Origin: Heloderma charlesbogerti
Taxonomy: Eukaryota; Chordata; Lepidosauria; Squamata; Helodermatidae
NCBI GenBank assembly: GCA_026122225.1
Contig: JANEZZ010002065.1
Location: 372,001-436,000 of the forward strand
Length of the DNA: 64,000 nucleotides
Direction of reading: 5' to 3'
Below, one piece after another: positions 10,836 to 22,829 of this stretch; position 1 is the first letter of the stretch; the number at the start of each line of letters is the position of its first letter. The position numbers were made by a program, and so were the translations under genes. The notes beneath the pieces were generated by a model, which worked only from the letters and a program-made list of their open reading frames with translations, was not told the DNA's origin and did not search any database.

Positions 10836-11395
10836 ACTGTAGCCATGAAATTAAAAGACGCTTGCTCCTTGGGAGGAAAGCTGTGGCAAACCTAGTCAGC
10901 ATAGTAGGAAGCAGAGACATCACCTTGCCGACAAAGGTTCGTATAATCAAAGCTATGGTTTTTCCAGTAGCAACGTATGGCTGTGAGAGCTGGACTGTAA
11001 GGCTGAGCACCAAAGAATCGATGCTTTCAAACTGTGGTGCTGGAGAAGACTCTTTTGAGTCCCCTGGACTGCAAGGAGGTCCAGTCAGTCCATCCTAAAG
11101 GAAATCAACCCTGAGTGCTCATTGGAAGGACAGATACTGAAGCTGAAGCTCAAATATTTTGGCCACCTAATGCAAAGAGAAAACTCCCTGGAAAAGACCC
11201 TGATGCTGGAAAAGACTGAAGGCAAAAGGAGAAGGGGACGGCAGAGGTTGAGATGGCTAGATAGCATCACCAATGCAATGAATATGGACTTGAGCACACT
11301 CTGGGAGAGAGCGGAGGACAGGAAGGCCTGGCATGCTATGGTCCATGGGGTCACAAAGAGTCGGACACAACTGAACGACTGAACAACAACAACAA
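10836..11395 (+). mobile_element. BovB LINE 3' fragment
   Basis: Begins abruptly at the mhh-3 border with CTGTAGCCATGAAATTAAAA, which equals positions 1910-1929 of the first BovB copy. It continues through the coding end (VPMHGVTKSRTQLND-like end near 11379) to the BovB 3' signature and ACA tail. It has frame breaks, for example a deletion near 11003. It is a relic with no complete domain. Confidence 0.9.
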
Positions 11396-11886
11396 AACAT
11401 GAAAAAAAACTGCTTTCATGTGGCAGACTGCATGAGAACAAGGGTTCCTCAATTGGTGTCAGGGGTGTTTCTGAGCACAGGAAGTGGGATAGTAGTTTGG
11501 ATTCTGAAGGAGAACCACCAGACATGGGGGAGGTGTTTTCCCAGGCTAGTCCAGATATGACTGGGCCAGCTTCCCAGGTTACAAACATCCAGCTGGCTGA
11601 GGATGAGGGTCCCTCTTCACCACCACCCCCTGTGAGAGGCAGCGAACAGGAGGAGGCGGGATCTGGGGAGTATGACCTAATAGATGCCAGACACAGGCGC
11701 AGAGCAAAGAGAGAGAAGGCAGGGGCAGAACTTAGATGGTCTACCCAATTGGCCTTGCATGAAAAGCTGCGCTTAGAGGCCTCATGAGAAGAGAGGGACC
11801 TCCCCCCCCTTAAGTTAGGCTAGTCAGACTGCCTCCCTCTTCAAAGGGTGGGCAACTCTCATAACTTCCTTTTGAATCCCCTGAAG
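11396..11886. other. Unrecognised repeat-like segment with a short open frame
   Basis: A frame open from about 11497 to 11787 (plus strand) is acidic and proline-rich early (DMGEV, PSSPPPPVRGSEQEE) and basic late (RHRRRAKREK). It starts at a TTG rather than ATG. Together with 12331-12480, which ends GTGGGGGCTCAAGG, this could be a piece of an LTR element split by mhh-4. I have no domain support for that. Confidence 0.3.
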
Positions 11887-12322
11887 TAGGGGTGGACGAA
11901 AGTCGCTTACCTGTCATCGAAGGCCGTTCGTGGTGGGGGGGAGCGCTTCGCTGGTCCCCCCGCGAAGTTCAGGCCGGGGGGGGAGGCTTCCCGCCTCGCC
12001 CGGCCGAAATTCAGGCCGGGGGGGAGGCTTCCCGCCTCGCCCGGCCGAAATTCAGGCCAGGGAGGAGGCTTCCCGCCTCGCCCGGCCGCGAACGCGGAAG
12101 TAAAAAAAAAAAAAGCCCCCTGATAGGCTACGTGACGAACACCGGACGAACCGCCAGCCGGACCCGCCGCCGGGAGGGACATTCAGGGAAGGTAAGTCCC
12201 GTCCCGGGGGGGGGGCGGGGGGCGGGGGGGCGGAGGATTTCTCACCGAAACTTGTTCGGGGGGCCGAACGCGTTGGTGCTCGGCCCCCCGAAGTTTCGGG
12301 GAGAAATTCTCCGCCATCCCTA
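11887..12322 (+). mobile_element. mhh-4: short deletion derivative (X left, Y right)
   Basis: TAGGGGTG at 11887, CATCCCTA ending at 12322, with a perfect 8-bp target duplication CCCTGAAG (11879-11886 and 12323-12330). The X arm has three clear 42-bp tandem units (about 11962-12087, each ending CGCCTCGCCCGGC). The whole palindromic middle is gone: the sequence enters the first hairpin (CTGATAGGCTACGTGACGA, to about 12138) and jumps into the back part of the exon-like segment before the donor at about 12192. The Y stem-loop is intact. Confidence 0.92.
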
Positions 12323-12330
12323 CCCTGAAG

Positions 12331-15131
12331 GCATTCCTTTGTAGACTGAGAGTCACTGAGAATTTGCATCTGTAGGACCCTGTGAAGTAATGGATTAAAA
12401 ACTGGAGACTGAAGCCTCTCATCTGTGTATGTTTGGGCTTAGAAGTAAAGTGGGGGCTCAAGGAATCCTGACAATGGGAAGATTAGTAATAACAGATAAG
12501 CATGCCAGTTTGCCCAACAACACTAGCAACTGTCCTCTGCAAAATTCAGACCGGATGAGTGTTAGCTGGGTTCCAAGGCACACTCTCAGTCCATAAAAAG
12601 TCTGTACCCTGCTGCAAGACTGAGAGTGTCCCTGAAAAGATGTCTCAGAACCCTCTGCAACAGAGAAAGCTTTGGTGGTAGTTATGCAGGGGCTCCTCCA
12701 CAGACACGTTGATGTGCAGAGTATTAACCAAAGACTGAAAGTCTGAAAAAGTATTGCTCAGTCAAGAGCAAGCAATTCCATATTTATTTACCTGGAGCAG
12801 GCAGATTTTTTTCCCCTAGCAGCACAGACGGACCGAAGCCTGGAGAAGGGAGTTGTGAAAGAGATGTACGCAGAAACTGGATATGGTAACTAGGCGTTGC
12901 TAATAGGGCTGGCAGATCTTAAGGCAAGATAAGATAAGAATGGTTTCCTTTCCTGAAGGCTATTTTCCTGCTTGAAGAGGGGAAGGGGAGAGTGAGCAAA
13001 TGCCAGGATTGGACCCTCTTCAATTTTGCCTGTTTGTGTGTGTCTGCATGCCTGTGGGGGGGGGGGGAGCAAAAAGATAAGTTGAGTGTAAGTTTAGCTC
13101 CTTGAAAGCCGATCTGATTCAGGAAGAGCTAAAATGAGGAGGACAGGAGGTAAAGAAATGAGATTGTATGTGGCAGGCAGATGATGGGGGACTCTGAGGA
13201 TCCAGCTGGCTTGAGTTAGCATGCTCTTTCATTGTCTGGACTTTTTGGAAGTGAACTTACAGATTAGTTTGGGCATATGTGGGTAGAGTAGAGTCTCTCG
13301 GAATCAACAACCTTCCTTCTTCTTCTTTTAAAGCCATTAAATGTATGCCCTTGTCTGCAGTGTATAAATGGAGATTTAAAACAAAAGGCACCAACAAGTT
13401 AACGTCATTAAACGTATGCACAGGTCTGCTGCAGCAGATAAGCGGAGATTTAAAACAAAAAAGGCGAAGCAATCCTCAATTCCCCACGCCTCTCTCCCTT
13501 CCAATGCTGAGTAAGTGCAATTGAAGAGAATGTGATTTACTTCTGAGTAGACATGTTTATCCAAGTTGCTTCAGCTGGTTGTTCCTTGAGGCCATTAATC
13601 TTATGTGAATATCCATACCTATGCAGAAGGGGTTAAAAAAAAATCTAAAAGCAACTTGCTGACTGTCTCAGGAGTAAGTCTCATTTAGGAAAAAACAAAA
13701 CATGATCAGCGGAGGATGAAGACAACTCCTCTACACTCTTTGCTGGCACAACTTTCCCTTCTTCCTTGCGGTGCTGCTCTCCCCACTCTGCTGCCAAAGC
13801 CAGTATCACAAGTTGAGGTCACATAGACTCCCAGACAAACTGCACCAAACCAAAGCTGGTGTGAGAGGAAAATCAATCACAAAATGACTTTGCAAAAATG
13901 TGGTTTTTACAGCATGAAAACCTTTGGTTGCTGCAGAGGGGTGGGGAATGTCATGTGCCACGGCCGCCTGTCTTTCCAGTGATCCGCCTTGTGAATCAGC
14001 AGTCATCAGTGCAGGATGATGACTTAGCATAACCACATGCATTGCTTGTGGGGATCAGAAACATCAGACTGGAAGACCAGAGGCCCAACAAAGAACAGAG
14101 TGCACAGGAACAAACAGGGAATAGTACATTAGTCTTCTGGCTATTATCAGGAGAGAAGTGTTTTTTTCCAAAATGTCCCTCAGCAATCAAGTATCGTTTA
14201 CTGAAGTTTTGCTGCAATGCAAAAATACATTTTTATGAAGTTTCTTAAATACTCTTTCTGTTACTAAATATCCCATTGTACTGTTGCAATATACAGTCCT
14301 CTTAAAGACCAGCTTTCTTCAAAGCTTCTAAAACAAGGGTTCAATGAAAATTAGACCTTATTGGTGCATTCTGTGATAGTTTGTAATAAGGTTAAACTTG
14401 TCTGAAGCCATAAAGATTCACCATGTTGACAAAAAACAACCACCACCACCATCTGGCAGGTTAGTGACCCTCTATATGTGGCTGTATGCCTAGATGACAG
14501 CTTTGAGTTCCAAGAGAATAATAATAGTGAGATAGCATCTTTGACCCCACTGGAGATATATGGGGAGAGATACTGACTTGTAACTGAAATAGTAGGACTT
14601 GCAATTGGCAATTTTTTTAAAGCTCTTTCTCCCACAGCATCATGATGAACTGGTTATCATTTGTTATCATTTGGGTTGTTGTTTTTTCTGAAGACATCCC
14701 TACAGCATATTTCAAAATCAATTGTAAAGGTGCAGTAATCATGAAACTGCCAATGCTGAGACCCCCCTATTCCACCTCGTATTGGGAACCCATCCAGACA
14801 GCAAGTGTATCAGCTCTCTTAGATGTGATGGGTATGTGGGAGGAACAGGAACTCCACCTTGCTTCCTGTGGGTCCATTTCTCAGTCACATCTGAAATGGA
14901 ACTTCCACATTTCCCACTATGACAGTCTAATTGTCTTAGAGAAATCCCATTGACTTGAACTAGGGTCAAGCTGCATGTTGCATGATGTTATTGTGTAGTG
15001 AGTTGCTGGAGATTATCTCTCTCTTTTTACTCTAGAATAATTGCACACAGCCCTGATTTGTATCGGGACCACCACACACCAGGAGGGAGAAATAAATCTT
15101 TATGCACACACCGCCATTTGCTTCCCTAAAT

Positions 15132-15165
<34 letters not shown>

Positions 15166-17284
15166 CTTAAAAAAAAGCCTCCATTGATACAAGTATCCAC
15201 TGGCTTTTTTAAAACCCCACATGAGGGGAGGGAAAAGGTTTAATCCTCCTCTCCTAGTGTGTGATCCACTAGGGCCTAGTGTGTGGTCCTGATCCAAATC
15301 AGGGCTATGCACACTTCTCTACAGTTAAAAAAAAGTCCTCAGCAACATGCTGTGCAATTAACATAACATGTAGCTTGACCATTACAGTACATGTTGTTTG
15401 AGCCCAAGAGTACATAGTTTGAGGACAGCTCACAACCCAGTTACTAATAATCTGAAATGCTTGGATTTAAGGCAATTTAGTCCTACTGATTTAATAAGTA
15501 CTGGATTGTTAAAGCAAATAATCATATCTATTTTGGGGGTTGGGCTGTTAGCCATTTTGGAATATTTTTATACTGCCTAATAAATAGTTATACTAAGAAT
15601 AGTTCATCTCTGAGAAAGTTTGGGAACCCCCCAAAGACAAGGTTTGTAAAGCTAACTACAGAGAGCTAAGCATACAACTTTGATGTACCAGAACAAAAGG
15701 CTTTGAATTATTTGCATGAAGTACAATAAATTATGTTAAGTTTAAAGCTCATTAAAATCTTATCCTACCTGTTCTAATAAGCCAAAAACAAGCAAAGAAA
15801 ACCTCAAGTATTCCCCAAAGTAGAAAATTTCCCTGTGATATTTAAATGAAATGGGTGGTACATTTTGGCCACAAGCAACATCAAAGTGTTCTTTTCATGC
15901 TGTGGGATTAATGCTCTTCTGTTTCTGCACAGCTAATCACCTTTGCAAATTATGCAATCACATGAAGAATGTTAAGTTAGGGTTGTGTATATATGTGTGT
16001 TTTACTAGAGGTAGGAAATTCCCTGGTGTTGACATTCACGTTTGAAGTAAAAATTAAATCTCTCCAAGAATGTGAAAAGATATTAATTTTATTTATCTGG
16101 GGATGATATGTGCATGGAACCCAGGGCAATTTTCTTGTGCCTTTGGGTGAAAGCTTGAAGCATTTTTTTTAAAAAAATGCATCGAGTTGCTTTCATTAGC
16201 TTTTTGGAGCAACAAACTTCCTGTGCTGTGTTACTTGACTGAACATAGAACATCTATAGTTAATATTGAGTACTACAGAAGCTTTATTTTCCCCATGATA
16301 TTTGAATTATTCATTAGAATATATTCCACAACCCAGATAAAAAAGAATGAATGACCAGCTATCAACAACAAAAATTCTTTGTCATTGCTTTGTCTTCAGG
16401 GAGGTAGCAAAGAAACCACATGGAGCTAAGCAGCAACATCATTTTCCATTAGGAGCTGAGTCTGTCATTTGATGAAAGAAACCTCCTCTGCTACTTTGTC
16501 CATAAATTAAGCATCCTGTTGTTATGGAATTAAAGAAGCGGTATATTAGGTTATATGAATTATTCACAGGGAAACTGTCATAAAAGGTAAGACCAGGAGA
16601 AAGAGCTCTGCCATTTTATTAATTCTGCATTAGATTAACATTCTGCAAGATGTACTTGTAGTCAGTGAAACCAAAATAGGTATGATCAAATATTATAAAG
16701 CTGGATTTCCACAATGTCATTTCAAGTAGCAAAGATTTGGACTCAGATTCTCTCAGCACATACTCTTTTCTACATTACATATATGCCGAATGTACATATT
16801 TTAGGTTATATATCATGCCTTGAAGTCTGTGTTTTCTTACTAGCATGCAGCTGGATTAGGGATAGAAATTCTTGCATAAAGAATGGGCTAAAAGAATGTC
16901 CTATGGAAACTTGGGTAATTATTTAAATGAACACCATTATGATAAATATGCAACAGAGGAAGGTGACATTTCAACTGGCAACAGTTACATTAGCATTTAC
17001 TAAGTTTTCATTATTACATTTTTTCAGTCTTAACATTTACACAAATGCTACATTATTTATTTCAGCTTCAAGATCCTCAGCTATCTTGTTTAATTATTCT
17101 TATGTTCGCCATTATTTCAATTTTATGTCTTTAACAGCAACATCCCATATCTCATTTCTATCCTTCCTTTCCTCCTATGTGCTCAAATTAAGGTGCTGTA
17201 GGGTTATGCAGTGATAACGATTCTCAGAGGTTCAGCCTAATAAATATGGACTTGCTCCCAAACCAACCAGGGAACTGTATAGAA
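12331..17284. other. Long non-coding stretch without a recognised gene
   Basis: About 5 kb of mainly AT-rich DNA. Things visible: a diverged tandem pair at 13333-13472 (shared GGAGATTTAAAACAAAA), a poly-G run near 13056, a CA repeat near 15131, and a TTCTGAGTAGACATG motif near 13537 typical of a short reptilian repeat. Open frames here are short and uncharacteristic. Confidence 0.5.
15131..15166 (+). repeat. (CA)n microsatellite
   Basis: About 17 CA units with one GC interruption. Confidence 0.92.
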
Positions 17285-18056
17285 AGAGAAAAGACCTACT
17301 CTGTGACCACACCTCAATTTTGGAACTCCTTCCCTCAGGAGTCTTGCTCGGCCTTCTCTTTTATGGTGTTCTGCAGTATGGCGACTAGGGCTGTGCCCAA
17401 ACCCTGAGATGAAGTGGGCTGCTTTGGGTCACCTTGAGCCCTTCCGAGGTGAAGCGGAGGGGACACAAAGTGACCCGGAGTGGGTCGGGGCCTCTCTGAA
17501 GTACTCGGTGAGCTTTGGATCTTCAGCACCCCTGGCCCAGCCACGTCGGCGCCTCCAGGTCCATACCTCAGCTGCCCACCTCCTCCGGCACCACCTCCAC
17601 CACTGCCACCTCCATCACCACTGCTTCCACCACCATCATCTCTGTTGCTGCCACCACCTTCTCTGTCGCCACCACCTTCTCCACTGCAGCGGGGTTTGGC
17701 CATCTGAATCCCGCTTTGGGTTCAGGGCCAAGTCAGGTCAGAGCCCCCCCGAATCAGCCCAAACTGAATCGAGCCCACCTCCAAAGCCACGAAGCAGCTT
17801 CCAAGCCAGATCAGGGGGTCCCTGCACAGCCCTAGGCAAAACCCTTTTCTCTTTTGACAGGCTTTTGGTTTATTGGATAGATACATTTTATCCAACACCT
17901 GTTTTATCTGCTGTACATTTCTCTGCTTTTTTATATATACATATATTGTAGTTCGGGTTTAGTTATTTTTGGAATCTTACGGCATTTTATGATTGGGTTG
18001 AATTGTTATCCTCCCTGAGTGGTGTGTAAGCACCAGAAGGATGGGATATATAAGTC
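17285..18056 (+). mobile_element. L2-clade LINE 3' end, split by a hAT element
   Basis: Before the hAT element the translation gives FWNSFPQES, a form of the common L2 C-terminal motif LWNSLP. After it (17835 on) comes TFLF-RQAFG-like coding, then a T-rich 3' UTR with the LINE tail GGATGGGATATATAA near 18040. Only the last tens of codons and the UTR are present. Confidence 0.6.
17386..17834. mobile_element. Non-autonomous hAT element with (CCA)n-type core
   Basis: Left tip TAGGGCTGTGCCCAAACC, right tip GTCCCTGCACAGCCCTA, an inverted pair typical of hAT ends. The core (about 17575-17690) is a CCA/CCT/CTG triplet-rich stretch, which explains the long low-complexity frames on both strands. Flanking octamers (ATGGCGAC / GGCAAAAC) do not match well, so the target duplication is unproven. 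Confidence 0.6.
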
Positions 18057-18292
18057 AGCCAGTGTGGTATAGTGGTTAAAGGTTTGGCCTGGGATTTGGG
18101 AGACCCAAGTTCTAGTCCTCACTTGGCCATGAATCTCAATGGGTGACTCTGAGCCAGTCACTGACTCTCAACCTAACCTACCTGACAGGGTTGTTGTGAG
18201 AATAAAATGAAGAGGATCATGTTCACTGCCTTGGGCACCTTGGAGGAAAGGTGAGATATAAATGTAATAAATAATAAATAAATATAAATGTT
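18057..18292 (+). mobile_element. tRNA-derived SINE
   Basis: Head GCCAGTGTGGTATAGTGGTT followed by AAAGGTTTGGCCTGGG fits a tRNA-derived A-box region. A B-box-like GTTCTAGTCC is near 18110. The conserved core GGGTGACTCTGAGCCAGTCA and the end GGAAAGGTGAGATATAAATG with an AATA tail follow. The same core occurs in the broken copy at 41540-43116. Confidence 0.8.
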
Positions 18293-18439
18293 TTATTTAT
18301 TAATATCAGAGTGACTATGCCATTTACACAACCACTCAGGCTATCTTTCCTAAGTTGCCCAGTGACATGGTTATATGGGGCTCTTATGCTGGCCGTAGCA
18401 TTCGTATCTATTTCCTGCTCAATAAGTGTGTTGTAGAGC

Positions 18440-18532
18440 CTGATCCTATGTTTGTTTACTCAGAAACACCACATTCAATTATGTTTAGTCCCCAGGTGAG
18501 TGTGTGTAGTATTGTATTGCAGCTTTAATCTC
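18440..18532. repeat. Short reptilian palindrome-like interspersed repeat
   Basis: Reads GATCCTATGTTTGTTTACTC ... CCCCAGGTGAGTGTG ... ATTGCAG, a diverged version of a short element framed by ATCCTATGCA and its inverse. Related copies lie at 40366-40475 and 61446-61534. Confidence 0.45.
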
Positions 18533-19115
18533 ACACCATGACCTTGCAGTTGAGTTGTTGCCGTCCTAGTGCCAATGGAAGGAGCAGGGGAGTGGCAAGT
18601 TCCATCAAGCAAGATTCCTACCTAGCAACAGCCCAACTGTTGCTATAACAAAACTCAGGTTGCTGTGAAACATATTAGCTTGGGTAATTCCTGCACTGTC
18701 TGATTTACATTGGTGGTTAAGATCACTAACTGTTTTCTGGCTGTGTTTATGCTGCTGCTCCAGCATAAGCAGAGAGGGCAAAGTCTTGAACTTCTGCTGC
18801 CCAGATGAATAAAGAACTTATAATGCTGATGTAGGGGAACCTCCGAATTAACATCTCAAGAAGGTGAACTTCCATTTATCTGTCTTCACTATGGGTGTTG
18901 AATAAAACCCCATAGTCCTCCCTCGTCCCCATTCACTGGAGATTGTGAGATATATATAGAGGGAGGGAGGTGTAAACGGGCACAACAGCAAAGCAACTAT
19001 GAGGCTTTGGATCCACATCCACTGTGGATGCAGTCAATCTTCAGTTAAAACATATAAGATAGACTAACAACAAAGTAATTCAAATATAGACTGCTGAACA
19101 TTTTGGGTTTCACCT
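18533..19115. other. Unrecognised non-coding stretch
   Basis: No gene or clear repeat. ATATATATAGAGGGAGGGAG near 18950 resembles GGTATATATAGAGGGGGG near 20606, suggesting that both may belong to relatives of the Penelope-like element to the right. Confidence 0.35.
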
Positions 19116-19470
19116 CTTCCTCAGTAGCTGTGACATGAAATGGAAACCAAGAGTGGCAGTTTGGAATGCTGGGAGATGAAAACTCCTAAGAAGAAAAAAA
19201 CAGAGGTGTGAGTGGTAAAGCTTATGAGTCGTCTTCCAGTTAAAGCCATATGGACTAAGGGTCCCAAATCTGTGGATCCAAACATGTCGGTGTCTTTTGT
19301 TTGTTCAGCTGGAAGCAACCATAAGTCTGACAGATTATGTGAAGGTAAGCTAGGGGTCACATTCGGATGATCACAGTGGTACAAAAAGCCATTGTGGGTT
19401 CTTCTTCTGCCCCCATATGTGTTGCGTGCAATTGACATAATTACCCACAGTGCAGCATGGGTTGCTGTGT

Positions 19471-20002
19471 CGTGGCTACAGTGGCCGCCATTTGTGTTCC
19501 CTATTTTTCCCAGTTTTAGCCTATGTAAATATTTACGTAAGCTGTTACAGCGGAAAAAAGGAACGCAAATAGCGCCCACTACGCTATTTGCGTTCCCCTT
19601 TTTTTTCGCTGTAATAGCCTATGTAAATATTTATGTAGGCTAAAATGGCGAAAAATAGGGGACGCAAATGGCAGCCGCCGTAGCCGCTGCCATTTGCGTA
19701 CGCTGTTTTTGTTTTTTGTGGGTTTTTTGCTTGCCGTGATAGGCTACGTAAATACTTACATAGCCTATCATGGCAAATAGCAGACACAAATGGCAGCTGT
19801 GGCAGCCAGTTGAAAGACCAGCCGCTGCCGCCACCGCCGGAACATCCGCCCCAGGTAAGCTTCATCCCGGGTGGGAATCCGCAGGGGGGTGGGGGTGGGA
19901 GGCCATTCTGCCATGGATTTTGGGGGGGCGAATGCCAATGTCAATTTCACTGCCAATTTCATGCCTCACTGAAATCCGTGGCGGAATTCTCCACCATCCC
20001 TA
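19471..20002 (-). mobile_element. mhh-5: 5'-truncated multi-hairpin hAT element
   Basis: The right tip CCACCATCCCTA at 19991-20002 is a Y end, with a donor-like AGGTAAGC near 19854. Inside: GCCTATGTAAAT palindromes (about 19518-19550 and 19616-19642), CAAATAGCG/CTATTTGCG hairpin near 19566-19592, CAAATGGCAGCCGCCGTAGC hairpin at 19665-19697 and TGATAGGCTACG hairpin at 19738-19773. The left tip is lost; it starts inside a CCGCCATTTGTGTTCC unit. Confidence 0.75.
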
Positions 20003-20046
20003 GTCGGACACGACTGAACGACTGAACAACAACAACAACAACAATC
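20003..20046 (+). mobile_element. BovB 3' tail fragment
   Basis: GTCGGACACGACTGAACGAC followed by an ACA tail, directly joined to the right tip of mhh-5 and lying inside the Penelope-like relic. Confidence 0.85.
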
Positions 20047-20199
20047 CTAGGTTGCAAGTATCTTGTTTTAGTGCTGCTTTAACTAGTTATTTGAATAAAT
20101 TGGGTGGCTTTCAGAATGCAATGTATAGTGAAGAACTAATGTCTTCTTTTAAATGAGCACAATAGGATATCATAGGGTAACTATCTTTCATAATCTGGT

Positions 20200-20640
20200 G
20201 GTAGTTAGGGGCAGCAAGATGATAGCCCACAACTAATGGAGTATGATTTTCTTTCAAAGAGTTAGTCTTTGCTTCATAAATGAGGATATCCTTGGATATT
20301 ACCAGTGCTCAATGGATATTGTAGTCAATAATGCGACTAGGGTATCCACATTGTTGGAAATGCTCTTTAAATTCATTACATCTTTTTGAGAAGTTTTCTT
20401 CATTACTGCAAATGTGTTTTATGCTAAGCATCAAACTATGTATATAATATTCTTCTTGAGATGGTTCAGATGACATGATGTAGTAAAGATAGCAGTGAGA
20501 ATCCATAGGTTTCTCATATATCTGTGACAATGTGATGGTTTTCAATGGTTAAGAATACATGCAGGAAGGGTAAGTTGGGGTTTTCAATTGTAGTGTTGCT
20601 GGTATATATAGAGGGGGGGAGGGAAGGACAGGGAGCACTC
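20200..20640 (-). pseudogene. PLE reverse transcriptase fragment
   Basis: Two overlapping frames (20741-20514 and 20545-20309) join by a frameshift near 20530 and carry the palm-end and thumb motifs listed under the PLE relic. No catalytic YxDD is left in this part. It is too short and broken to be functional. Confidence 0.6.
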
Positions 20641-22798
20641 CACCATTTAATCAAACATTTTAATATACCACATGGCATTTGAGCAGGAGTTAGGGGTGGG
20701 TTTGCTAATACTCTACATAAAAGGCTGCCAAGTACAGGCATAAAAAATGAGCATTTTGGACAGGCATGAACAAAGATTATTGAAATACTTCAGAAGAGCA
20801 ACAGAGCTAGACAAACATAGAAGAAACGTACTGTATAAAAGCAGTAGGTAAAGGGACTTATGGTGATAACAGAAGAGAAGAAGCTGTAATGACAGATATA
20901 TCTTTTTTAGTTAGCTGTCATGCTACTGAACTGGGGCATTAGTCTGCATCATTAAAGCCAATGTGAGCTGCATCAACATTTGCCTTACTTACTTTGATGG
21001 ATTTGTGTCTACTTTGAGCAAAGTATGCCTCCTCTGGTTTTCAGCTATTTGATTTATCTACAAAATGCAAACCTTGGCAAAATATCTCTTTTATCATAAA
21101 GTCTGTGATTTGCATTTTAGGGCACATTGGAAAGTCTGATTGACATAATAATAACACACACAGAACAAGAGATAGCCTATGCAACTGTAGATGCATTTAT
21201 TTCTTTACCTAACCACTTCCTCATCTAGCCCCACATCCATCTTGGTGATATGCATACTATGTGGGACTGTAAAGAAGAGATGTGTTTGGTTATTTCTGTT
21301 AACTGCAGTTTGGTGAATAAGCTGGGATGGTTAGATTTATTTTCTATCTGGGACTAAGAAGAAATGAGTTCAGTTATTTCTGTTAACTGCAGTTAGGTGA
21401 ATAAGCTGGGATGGTTAGATCTTTTCATGTGGTCTGAGTTTACCAGCATTTTCTTTCCAAGTGGTGAACTATATTCAATTTTATCATGGAAGCCATGTGG
21501 CCACCAGAGAAGTAAAGGACTGGTTGTAGTATTTTATCTCATTTTTCCCACACTTCAAACACAGTCCCACTGATTAGGATCCCCACATTGTATTCATTAT
21601 ATGTCTGTCCTGGTCTCTTAGTGCAGCAGTTTGGCCAAAAAGCAATCTCTGTTGACTTCTCTCTATGTGGCTGTGTGATTATAGTCTTCTTGAGATAAAT
21701 TTGTTCCCAACAGGAATTTTATGGATGTTTCTAGGACATTGCTACAACTGGATCCACATGCCATGATCAAGTATCTTCAATGTCCATGCACAGGATCAAA
21801 TAATTATCTGTGCATGCAGTAAAAAAAAAAAAAAAATCTCCTATATGCGTATAGTGCATTTCCTGACACGGAGAAGAATTAGAGAGTGTTCTCATCTCTG
21901 GCTGATTGTTTAGTGCTTTTCCCCACCTGCATCCCCCCAGTTTCTACCACCGCACACCACAATTTAGGTTAAAGACTCTAAACACATGCCTTGAAGGCAG
22001 CCTAAAAATGATTTTAAATAATAAAAATAAATAGACACATGTGGGTGTGGTAACAGCAGTCAATAATGTATAAGACTGATTAACAAAATAATAATAAGGC
22101 ATCCTTTTACATTATCAGCTGAAGCCAGTGATGGATGGAATCTTTAGGAACAGATTAAAAGTATAGCATTAGTATGAAAGAACGTTTAGAAAATAAATCA
22201 CTGCCAAGTTCTGAACGTTCTCTTCAATAACAGCAAATAAAGTTCCAAGAGGTTTAGAAACTGTTTAGGCGGCAAGAACTGCTGATGAAAATCTCTCCTC
22301 TATGAAGGGTAGCTGAAAGGTGGCTCATGGCATGGATTATTAAGTACATTGCCTCCTACTCTAATTCAGCAAGGGACTCCTTGTTTTACCATACTGCTGT
22401 TTAAAAAAAAAAAAAAAATCCCCCACCCCTGATCTGCCCTCTTTGTGCTGTTATCTCATCACACCTTTTCTTCATCTTTTGGCTCATGATGTAAAGCCCC
22501 ATCACTGGGCATGAACTGACAGAGCATGTCAGAAATTGAAAGTGCGTGCACCCTTTAGATGCAATATATTCTGTTAATTTGGGATAGTGGGACCCACTTT
22601 CCGAATACATCACAGAAACTGGGATCATTGACAAAGAATTCTCATTTTTCATGCCAAACCTATCTCACTTGTGTGGTAAACGTGGTGAATAATGAGAATG
22701 TAAATTGGCCTTTGGTGGTTGCTTTTATATTTCACATGCAAGCATCAGGACCACTCTGATCTTGCCTAATTAGGACCAATTTGCCATGCACAGGAGGG

Positions 22799-22829
22799 GT
22801 GTGTGTGTGTGTGTGTGTGTATGTGTGTA
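22799..22829 (+). repeat. (GT)n microsatellite
   Basis: About 14 GT units with one AT interruption. Confidence 0.9.

Larger units (their letters stand above)
19116..20700 (-). mobile_element. Penelope-like element (PLE) relic, minus strand, interrupted
   Basis: The minus-strand reading from about 20640 down gives NLPFLHVFLTIENHHIVTDI, then YEKPMDSHCYL, then KHICSNEENF and FQQCGYPSRIID. The order (FLDV-like palm end, YRKPTD-like block, RRICS-like block, GYP block) is that of PLE reverse transcriptases. Farther down (20300-20050) only broken pieces fit, ending near PPNLFK and LVKAAL. mhh-5 and a BovB tail (19471-20046) interrupt it. The part 19116-19470 is assigned by position and a weak NCTQHIW-like match; no GIY-YIG domain was recognised. 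Confidence 0.6.

Noticed and set aside
11497..11787. Small host protein of about 96 residues
   Set aside because: No ATG at its start, no domain, and the segment looks like part of an interspersed repeat split by mhh-4.
17335..17835. Gly/Ser-rich and His/Pro-rich frames
   Set aside because: They come from a CCA-type triplet repeat inside a hAT element; no conserved protein.
18057..18292. tRNA gene
   Set aside because: The head has A- and B-box-like motifs but is followed by a SINE body and tail, and no cloverleaf with aminoacyl stem can be drawn.
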